Assembly: GCA_029862935.1 (NCBI GenBank)
Contig: JAOTWK010000264.1
Location: 1 to 5,440 of the forward strand
Length of the DNA: 5,440 bases
Origin: Gemmatimonadota bacterium
GTDB lineage: Bacteria; Gemmatimonadota; Gemmatimonadetes; Gemmatimonadales; GWC2-71-9
Reading direction: 5' to 3'
The translations under genes and the position numbers were made by a program. Positions within the stretch are counted from its first letter, which is position 1. The number at the start of each line of letters is the position of its first letter. Of this stretch, positions 1 through 5,440 are shown piece after piece. The notes under the pieces were generated by a model. It saw nothing but the letters and a program-made list of their open reading frames with translations, had not been told where the DNA came from and made no database searches.

Positions 1-3000
1 GCGATCGCGAGCGGCGCCCGCAGGTCTGCGCCACGTCCAATGCCCAACGCCATGGGCGTTAAGCCCAGCACGGTCGTCACCGTGGTCATGACGATGGGTC
101 GCAACCTCACTCGACCTGCCTCGAGGATCGCTTCTCGGAGGGCCAATCCCCGCTTCCGCATCTGATTGATGAAATCGACTTTCACGATCGCGTCGTTCAC
201 GACGATGCCGACGAGAATCACGAGCCCGATGAGGCTCATCGTATTGAGACCCTGGCCGGTGAGGAACAACGCCACCGCCGCGCCGACCGTCGCCAACGGC
301 ACGCTCAAGAGAATCGTGAACGGATGGATGAACGATTCGAACTGAGCGGCGAGAATCATGTACACCAGGAGAAGCGCCAGGGCGAACGCAAACGTCAGAT
401 CACGAAAACTTCGATCCCGTTCCTCGTTGGCACCGCCAATTTCCACGCGGACCCCTCGCGGTGGCGGAAGGTCGGCCAGCGAGCGTTGAACTTCCCCGAC
501 AGCCCCATCCAAGCCGCCCCGCACGACGTCTGCATACACCGTGACGGTTCGACCCTGTTCCAGCCGACGGATCTCGACGGGGCCCGTTTCCTCATGGGTG
601 TTGACCAACTCTCGCAGGGGGATGCCGCGCACACGCAAGACATCGAGCGTCTCCAAGGAGCGGCGCTCGCGCTCCGGCAGTCTCACCAACACGGGGACCT
701 TCTCATCGAAGTCCACGAACTCCGTCGCCACTTCGCCACGCATGTATTGCTCGACGGTTTCCGCAATCAGCCTTGGCTCGATCCCATAGGCAGCGGCACG
801 CTCGCGGTCGATCTCGATCCGGATCTCGGGCTGCCCCTCGTCAGCACCGAGGGCAACGTTGGTGAGCCGCTCGAGTCCTCGGAGCTGGCGCTCGATCGCT
901 CGGGCGTGACCGTACGCCTCGTCCAGGTTGTCGCTGCGGACCCGCACAGCCAAGTCGGCTTCACTGCCTCCGAGCAAACGGCCCAACGCTGTGGCCGAGC
1001 CCGTCTCGATCGCCAGCCCACCGGCGGGAAACGTGGCGAGGTGGGGGGCCGCTCGTTCGAGCACGGACGCGGTGCGCTCGCCGTCCCGGAGACGCACGTC
1101 AATAGCTGCCGTGTGTAATCCGCTTTCTTGATCTTCCACCCCGGCCACCGCTTCCTGCCGCCCCACACGGGTGAACACGGCGTCCACCGCATCGTCGGCC
1201 AGAAACATCGACTCCACCCGTGCGGCAGCCGTCTCGGTCTCCTCGATCGGCGTGCCGCGCGCCAGTTCGAGCCGCACCGTGAACGCACCCTGGTCGACAT
1301 CGGGCAGGACATCGCGGTCGAGTGCGGTCGCGATCGCCACGCCGAGCAAGAGCGTGGCGACCGCCGCGCCGACGACGCGGCCCCGATGGTTCAACGCACG
1401 CTCCAAGAGCCCGTGATACCACTCAGCAAAGGATCGAAACTGAGTGTCGAACGCATCGAATACCGGGGCGAATATCCGCGAAGCCGATTGGCTAATGCGC
1501 CTGCCGGTTGCCGCCACGATGCGCCGGAGCCGCGACCCGTGGACGTCTCGCGACACTGCCCTCCAGCGCGCTGCGATCGTGGGCAGCAACGTCAGCGCAA
1601 CCAAGAGACTTGCCAGCAGCGCAAAGGCCACAGCAAACGAGAGATCACCAAACAGCTCCCCTGCCACCCCCTCGACGTAGATGATCGGTCCAAATACACT
1701 GATCGTCGTGAGGGTCGACGCCGTGATGGCCCCCCGTACTTCATCGGCGCCGACAATCGCCGCTTGTTGAGCGTCACTGCCTTCCTGTTGATGGCGGAAG
1801 ATGTTCTCGAGGACCACGATCGAGTTGTCGACGAGCATGCCGACGCCCAATGCCAGACCGCCAAGACTCATGATATTGAGCGAGACACCGGCCACATCGA
1901 GGAGAGCGAACGTCGCAATGACGGAAATGGGGATCGCGAGCGCGATGGCAATCGGGTACTGGGCGCCACGCAAGAACAGGAACAACACCAAGAACGCGAG
2001 GATCCCACCCACGACCAACGCCTGCACGACGTTGGAGATCGCTTCGGTGATGAACCCTGCCTGCGTCGTCGCCACGTCGATACGGAGATCGGGATAGCGC
2101 GCGCGAAGCTGTTCGAGCACATCGTCGACCCGCTCAGCCACGCGCACCGTGTTGGCACCCGACTCCTTGAAGAGGAGGAGCCCTACCGATTCCCTCCCGT
2201 CGTACCGCGCAATGGACTCCCTATCAGCATATCCGTCCTCGACCCGCGCGACGTCGCCAATCGTTACAATCCCAGCAGCAGTAGTGTCGTCCATGCCAGC
2301 TGACGACGTCGTCTCCAGGGGCACGCGTGCGATCTCCTCGACCGTCTGAAACTCTCCCAGCGTGCGCAGCGCATAGCGGTAGCGGCCTTTGAGTACGGTG
2401 CCGCCCGGCGCACTCTGGTTCGCCGCCGCCAGCGCGTTGAGCACCTCTTGCACCGTGAACCCGTAACTCTCCAGCAGCCGCGGATTCACCTCGACGTGAA
2501 TCTCCCGCTCCAGCCCGCCCGCAATCGCCGCCTCAGCAACGCCGTCGACCTGTTCCAACCGCCGCTTGAAGACCGACTCCGCCAGCTCCTTGAGCGCGCC
2601 GAGGTCCGACCGTCCGGCGACGGCCACGGTCATGATGGCTTCGGCATTGGGATCGGTGCGCAATACAATCGGGCGCGTCGCCATTTCGGGGAGTTGGTCC
2701 CGCAGGTTGTCCAACTGCTCGCGAACGTTGAGGGCCGCGAAGTCCATCTCGGTACCCCACGAGAAGCGGAGCGTCACCAGGGAGACCCCCTCGCGCGACA
2801 CGCTTTCGACACGTTCGACTCCAGGCACGCGACTCACGCCGCGCTCGATGGGCTCGGTGACGAAACGCTCGACTTCCGCCGGCCCCACGTCCGCGTACTG
2901 CGTGTAGACCACGAGACGCGGGTACGCAACGTCGGGTAGGAGATCGATCGGAATGCGGAAGAACGAAATGAGTCCGAGGAACGCGATCGCCAGAAACAGC

Positions 3001-3047
3001 ATCGCGACGGCGACTGGGCGTCGCACCGACCGACTCGTGATCGACAT
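1..3047 (-). CDS. RND (HAE1/AcrB-type) inner-membrane efflux transporter, 3'-partial
   Basis: Proton-driven pump subunit, expected to work as an inner-membrane trimer taking substrates from the periplasm or membrane into the channel. I translated the frame through to the window edge: 1015 residues, no stop, no frameshift. About 1030-1060 is usual, so most of TM12 and the C-terminal tail are missing. TM1 is at 12-30, followed by the first periplasmic porter/docking half at 31-336. TM2 is at 337-359, TM3 at 366-383, TM4 at about 393-413, TM5 at about 440-458 and TM6 at about 469-489. A cytoplasmic linker covers 490-557. TM7 is at 558-576, then the second periplasmic half at 577-883. TM8 is at 884-901, TM9 at 910-929, TM10 at 937-959 and TM11 from about 984. 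TM4 carries D407 in VDNSIVVLEN, at the same residue number as AcrB Asp407, but position 408 is Asn. TM10 reads GIVVNDAIVKVDF, with N951 at the AcrB Lys940 position. TM11 keeps RLRP (R981, AcrB Arg971 equivalent) and T988 (Thr978 equivalent). TM4 fits the hydrophobe/amphiphile HAE1 class better than the metal-exporting CzcA class. The specific substrate is unknown. Confidence 0.96.
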   Translation of the reverse strand, partial: MSITSRSVRRPVAVAMLFLAIAFLGLISFFRIPIDLLPDVAYPRLVVYTQYADVGPAEVERFVTEPIERGVSRVPGVERVESVSREGVSLVTLRFSWGTEMDFAALNVREQLDNLRDQLPEMATRPIVLRTDPNAEAIMTVAVAGRSDLGALKELAESVFKRRLEQVDGVAEAAIAGGLEREIHVEVNPRLLESYGFTVQEVLNALAAANQSAPGGTVLKGRYRYALRTLGEFQTVEEIARVPLETTSSAGMDDTTAAGIVTIGDVARVEDGYADRESIARYDGRESVGLLLFKESGANTVRVAERVDDVLEQLRARYPDLRIDVATTQAGFITEAISNVVQALVVGGILAFLVLFLFLRGAQYPIAIALAIPISVIATFALLDVAGVSLNIMSLGGLALGVGMLVDNSIVVLENIFRHQQEGSDAQQAAIVGADEVRGAITASTLTTISVFGPIIYVEGVAGELFGDLSFAVAFALLASLLVALTLLPTIAARWRAVSRDVHGSRLRRIVAATGRRISQSASRIFAPVFDAFDTQFRSFAEWYHGLLERALNHRGRVVGAAVATLLLGVAIATALDRDVLPDVDQGAFTVRLELARGTPIEETETAAARVESMFLADDAVDAVFTRVGRQEAVAGVEDQESGLHTAAIDVRLRDGERTASVLERAAPHLATFPAGGLAIETGSATALGRLLGGSEADLAVRVRSDNLDEAYGHARAIERQLRGLERLTNVALGADEGQPEIRIEIDRERAAAYGIEPRLIAETVEQYMRGEVATEFVDFDEKVPVLVRLPERERRSLETLDVLRVRGIPLRELVNTHEETGPVEIRRLEQGRTVTVYADVVRGGLDGAVGEVQRSLADLPPPRGVRVEIGGANEERDRSFRDLTFAFALALLLVYMILAAQFESFIHPFTILLSVPLATVGAAVALFLTGQGLNTMSLIGLVILVGIVVNDAIVKVDFINQMRKRGLALREAILEAGRVRLRPIVMTTVTTVLGLTPMALGIGRGADLRAPLAI

Positions 3048-3053
3048 CAGTTG

Positions 3054-3057
3054 CTCC
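3054..3057 (-). promoter_or_regulatory. Ribosome binding site of the RND transporter gene
   Basis: GGAG on the minus strand, 6 bases before the ATG at 3047. No ATG, GTG or TTG codon lies upstream in this frame before the channel's TAG stop, so this site and the ATG at 3047 fix the start. A stronger GGAGG lies just after the channel stop (around 3092-3096), but it is too far from the ATG to serve it directly. Confidence 0.65.
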
Positions 3058-3095
3058 GACCGCGCCCACGTACCAATCCCGGGTCTCCCATCCTC

Positions 3096-4439
3096 CTACG
3101 GCCTGACTGCCTCACCTACGAGTTCCTCCATCGTCACGGCCGCTTGGGCGAACTCCAGTTCCGCCGAGATCAGACTCCGCGCATCTTGTGACGCGGACGT
3201 AACGATCTGCTGAAACTCGGTGAACCCGATCGTCCCCAACTGATATTGCTGCTGGGCCATCGTGAGACGGCGACGACTGAACTCGACGGCTCTCTGCGCC
3301 AACTCCAACCGCCGGTGCGCGGTAACGAGATCGATGTGGGCACTCTGCACGTCCCGCTCCAACAGGAGTCTCGCCTCACGCAAGTTCTCGTCGGCGATCT
3401 CTGCCTGCGCGTTTGCCTGGGCAATGGCAAGCGAGGTCTGGAATCCCGTGAACAGCGGGACCTGCACGTCGATTCCGAAGCCGAAGCTCCGGTCCTGCGG
3501 ATTGAAGTCGAACAGCGCGTCGTAGCTCGACAGACTGATGCCGCGCCCGAAGCTCGCACGGGCGCTCACGGAGGGCCAGCGCCGGCCCCGCGCGGCGCGT
3601 GCAGCAAACTGCGCCTCTGCGGCGTTCGCAGCAGCCTGCCCGATGCGCGGACTCTGCAGCGTTGCCCGCGCGAGCAGCGAGTCTTGGCTCAAGAGTGCCG
3701 GGTTGAACGGTGGGGGAAGCGCGCCAATCACCTCGAACTCTGCACCCTCATCGAGACCCATCTGCTCTGCAAGGCGCAGTTCTGCCTTCCGCGCCTCGCC
3801 CCTTGCCCGTTCCAACTCCTGCTCTTGCTGCGCGACCTGCACTTGCGCGCCGAGCACATCCACTTCGGTTCTGGCAGCAACGCGAAAGAGCCGTTCCGTG
3901 GCGTCGAGCTGTTGTCGCGACACACTGAGCAACTGTTCTTCCACCTCGATGAGACGGCGCGCCTGGAGTGCAGTGTAGAATCGCCGTGACACTTCGGCGT
4001 CAATGGCTGCCGCCTGATACGACACGCCTTCTACAGCCGCCGAGGCGCCGGCTCGCGCTGCACGCCACGAGTTGAAGTTCTGGAGACCGTCGAACAACAC
4101 CAGCGACGAGGAGACGGACTGGGACGCCGCGCTGCTGCGGAAGGTGAGCGGGTCAGGCAGCCGCACCGGTTGGCCGAAATCATCCTCTCCCGTGATGATC
4201 GTCCTCGAGTTGCCCGACCACGAGAGGTTGGCAGAGAGTGAGGGAAGGAACGCGCCGAACCCCGCCCGGACCTCCGCCCCGCTCGCATCGGCCAGAGCCA
4301 CCGCGCGCAAATAGGCCGGGTTGCGGGTACGAGCAATGGACAGCGCATCGTCGAGCGTCAACTGCGCGGGAACTTGTGCCAGTGCCAGGCTGGGCATGGC
4401 GAGGCCCACGAGGACGCGGGCCACGTGCACGGCTCTCAT
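3096..4439 (-). CDS. TolC-like outer-membrane efflux channel (OEP family), complete
   Basis: Outer-membrane duct of the tripartite pump, expected to act as a trimer with a beta-barrel in the outer membrane and a long alpha-helical tunnel in the periplasm. The protein is 447 residues, a usual size for the family. The start at 4439 gives a signal peptide (positive MRAVHVAR, hydrophobic core, LALA cleavage site near residue 21). The reading frame continues upstream to 4619, but those 60 codons lie inside the adaptor gene and have no secretory character. There is no lipobox Cys, so it is unlike NodT/OprM-type lipoprotein channels. Two OEP repeats are visible. The first starts at LTLDDALSIA (27-36), with strand segments near 65-75 and 107-121 and helices from about 123 to 225. 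The second starts near 257, with strand segments near 289-303 and 319-333 (VPLFTGFQTS at 327-336) and helices from about 337 to 441. Helical parts are rich in Ala, Gln, Glu and Arg, as expected for the tunnel. The ATG overlaps the adaptor TGA, and the TAG stop lies 48 bases before the transporter start. Confidence 0.95.
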   Translation of the reverse strand: MRAVHVARVLVGLAMPSLALAQVPAQLTLDDALSIARTRNPAYLRAVALADASGAEVRAGFGAFLPSLSANLSWSGNSRTIITGEDDFGQPVRLPDPLTFRSSAASQSVSSSLVLFDGLQNFNSWRAARAGASAAVEGVSYQAAAIDAEVSRRFYTALQARRLIEVEEQLLSVSRQQLDATERLFRVAARTEVDVLGAQVQVAQQEQELERARGEARKAELRLAEQMGLDEGAEFEVIGALPPPFNPALLSQDSLLARATLQSPRIGQAAANAAEAQFAARAARGRRWPSVSARASFGRGISLSSYDALFDFNPQDRSFGFGIDVQVPLFTGFQTSLAIAQANAQAEIADENLREARLLLERDVQSAHIDLVTAHRRLELAQRAVEFSRRRLTMAQQQYQLGTIGFTEFQQIVTSASQDARSLISAELEFAQAAVTMEELVGEAVRP

Positions 4440-5440
4440 CGGGGCCGCCCTCCCTCCTCCCCCTGTGCGTTCTTCACCAACCGCACGCGAGCATCGTGTA
4501 TGAGGGTGTAATGACCATCCGTGAGGACCCATTCCCCCGGTTGGACCATGTCGGTCTCGGCGCTCTCGACGATTTCCACGACCGAATCGTTGCCCAACCC
4601 CGTCGTGACATAGCGCCACTTGGCGAGGCCGACCTCAGTTTCTCCCGTGAACACAAACAGCATCGTCCGTCGGTCCCGCTCCAGAATCGCCGCGCGCGGC
4701 ACGAGTATGCGATCCGCGAATTGCCGAGCTTCGATCGACACCCGCGCGTACATCCCCGGAAGGATGCGGCCATCGTGATTCGCGAGGGTGACGGTCACGC
4801 GCGCCGTACGGGTGTTGCGCTCGATGAGCGGGTTGATCGTTGCCACGCGGCCGACGAACTGCTCTCCGGGAAAGGCGGCGAACGTCGCCACTGCTCGGTT
4901 CCCTTGCCTGAGCAATCCCACCTCACTCTCGAGCACTTGCACCTCGACCTTGATCGGATCGAGGTTCACCACGGATACCAGCTCGTCGCCGACCCGGACC
5001 GTCTCCCCCTCACCGACGCGGAGTGACGCCACCCGCCCGGCAAAAGGCGCTGTAATGTGGGTCCGTGACAAGCGGAGCTCCGCTTCGCGCAACGCAAGTT
5101 CGGCGTCTTCGAGCCCACTCTTCGCGCGAGCCACGCGCGCGCGCTCCGTCCGAATGGCCGAGTCGGCGATCTGGTCGTCGAACAGGATGAGCTCACGGAA
5201 GGCCGCGTCGGCCTTTGCGAGCTGCGCCCGGGAGCGGGATACCGACAGAGCGTACTCGGTCGAGTCGATCTCGATGAGCCAACCCCCGCGGCGCACCGGA
5301 TCGTTCTCCTTGATCCGCACTCGCGTGATCCGTCCCTCGACTTGCGCGAGGAGCCGCGCCTCCTTGACGGCCGCAGCCTGCGCGGCCGCGGCGACGGAAA
5401 TCACGAGGGTGTCGCGCACCACGACCTGCCCCTCCACCGG
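4436..5440 (-). CDS. RND efflux periplasmic adaptor (HlyD/AcrA-type membrane fusion protein), 5'-partial
   Basis: Periplasmic adaptor that bridges the inner-membrane RND pump and the outer-membrane channel. The frame is open to the window edge, and the first visible codons (Pro-Val-Glu-Gly) look internal. The signal peptide or lipid anchor and probably some tens of residues are therefore missing. Numbering from the first visible codon, the order is that of the family: first lipoyl half-motif at about 26-61 (QVEGR at 33-37), an alpha-helical coiled-coil hairpin at about 62-126 rich in Ala, Arg and Glu, second lipoyl half at about 127-161 (THITAPFAGRV at 127-137), beta-barrel at about 162-245 (PGMYARV at 228-234), and a membrane-proximal domain starting at LVPRAAI (246-252). 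The hairpin tip has R82, L86, F87, I91 and S94, spaced much like the channel-contacting tip motif of AcrA-type adaptors; that match is tentative. The C-terminus is Gly/Glu/Arg rich because it encodes the next gene's ribosome binding site. The stop TGA overlaps the channel ATG by four bases, implying translational coupling. The adaptor family is secure; the substrate is unknown. Confidence 0.95.
   Translation of the reverse strand, partial: PVEGQVVVRDTLVISVAAAAQAAAVKEARLLAQVEGRITRVRIKENDPVRRGGWLIEIDSTEYALSVSRSRAQLAKADAAFRELILFDDQIADSAIRTERARVARAKSGLEDAELALREAELRLSRTHITAPFAGRVASLRVGEGETVRVGDELVSVVNLDPIKVEVQVLESEVGLLRQGNRAVATFAAFPGEQFVGRVATINPLIERNTRTARVTVTLANHDGRILPGMYARVSIEARQFADRILVPRAAILERDRRTMLFVFTGETEVGLAKWRYVTTGLGNDSVVEIVESAETDMVQPGEWVLTDGHYTLIHDARVRLVKNAQGEEGGRPR
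4448..4463 (-). promoter_or_regulatory. Ribosome binding site of the TolC-like gene, embedded in the adaptor 3' end
   Basis: On the minus strand this is an unbroken 16-base purine run of G and A with several overlapping GGAGG/GAGGG matches to the anti-Shine-Dalgarno sequence. Its proximal GAGGG ends 8 bases before the ATG at 4439. The same bases encode the Gly-Glu-Glu-Gly-Gly stretch near the adaptor C-terminus. This site is the main reason for choosing the ATG at 4439 over the upstream in-frame start at 4619. Confidence 0.75.

Noticed and set aside
1128..2303. A 391-codon plus-strand open frame, with a second of 264 codons at 324-1118.
   Set aside because: Both lie wholly antisense to the RND transporter frame, which I followed codon by codon and which has clear family motifs. 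Their products are rich in Arg, His, Asp, Glu and Gln with no recognisable domain, as expected for shadow frames in GC-rich DNA.
2533..3069. A minus-strand 178-codon open frame overlapping the transporter start region.
   Set aside because: It is an alternative frame of the transporter gene. Its product is Arg/Gly rich with no motif, while the true frame gives TM1 and a normal RND porter domain.
3047..3091. A 14-codon minus-strand ORF (MGDPGLVRGRGRSN) whose TGA overlaps the transporter ATG, resembling a coupling leader peptide.
   Set aside because: The GGAGG before it touches its ATG with no spacer, too close for normal initiation. The transporter has its own GGAG at good spacing, and a short ORF of this kind arises easily by chance.
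3048..3095. A possible terminator or promoter between channel and transporter.
   Set aside because: The 48 bases contain no convincing GC stem with a following T-run and no recognisable -35/-10 pair; the three genes are better read as one transcript.
3048..3098. The channel and the transporter share a reading frame, so readthrough of the TAG at 3096-3098 would fuse them through 16 codons.
   Set aside because: A channel-transporter fusion would place an outer-membrane protein directly before an inner-membrane pump, which makes no topological sense. There is no readthrough signal, and sharing a frame has a one-in-three chance.
4440..4619. A 60-residue N-terminal extension of the channel protein, starting at 4619.
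   Set aside because: It lies entirely within adaptor coding sequence in another frame, has no secretory character, and would bury the clear signal peptide that starts at 4439.
3246..5026. Plus-strand open frames opposite the channel and adaptor genes (3246-3989, 4238-5026).
   Set aside because: They are antisense to well-supported genes and have no family resemblance or credible ribosome binding site.
5435..5437. GTG as a true start codon for the adaptor.
   Set aside because: The frame stays open to the window edge, no signal peptide follows this codon, and the local sequence fits the interior of an adaptor just before the first lipoyl half. The gene is better treated as 5'-truncated.

Overview
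The whole window is one minus-strand operon segment for a tripartite RND-type efflux pump. Read in transcription order (right to left) it holds: the periplasmic adaptor (membrane fusion protein, 5' end cut by the window edge at 5440), a TolC-like outer-membrane channel (complete, 4439 to 3096), and the inner-membrane RND transporter (start at 3047, 3' end cut by the window edge at position 1). Nearly every base is coding. The only intergenic stretch is about 48 bases between the channel and the transporter. I see no RNA genes, mobile elements, CRISPR arrays, promoter or terminator.

The DNA is visibly GC-rich, with G/C-dominated third codon positions. An outer-membrane channel with a signal peptide means a diderm (Gram-negative type) bacterium. 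The motif style of the transporter (VDNSIVVLEN in TM4, GIVVNDAIV in TM10) resembles HAE1-like pumps of non-enterobacterial phyla. A high-GC soil or environmental lineage such as Gemmatimonadota or Acidobacteriota would fit, but this is a guess from style and not a placement.

The genes are tightly linked. The adaptor stop and the channel start overlap as ATGA (4436-4439), and the channel's ribosome binding site lies inside the last codons of the adaptor. The transporter starts 48 bases after the channel stop with its own GGAG site. The expected assembly is a trimeric RND pump driven by the proton gradient, joined through a ring of adaptor subunits to a trimeric TolC-like duct that exports substrates from the periplasm or inner membrane to the outside. 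The substrate cannot be read from the sequence.

I do not see a new system. The points most worth a second look are the altered proton-relay residues of the transporter (the AcrB Asp408 and Lys940 positions are both Asn here, with new charges nearby in TM10), the channel gene sitting between adaptor and transporter, and a long basic cytoplasmic linker between TM6 and TM7. Several long plus-strand open frames are antisense shadows of the transporter gene.
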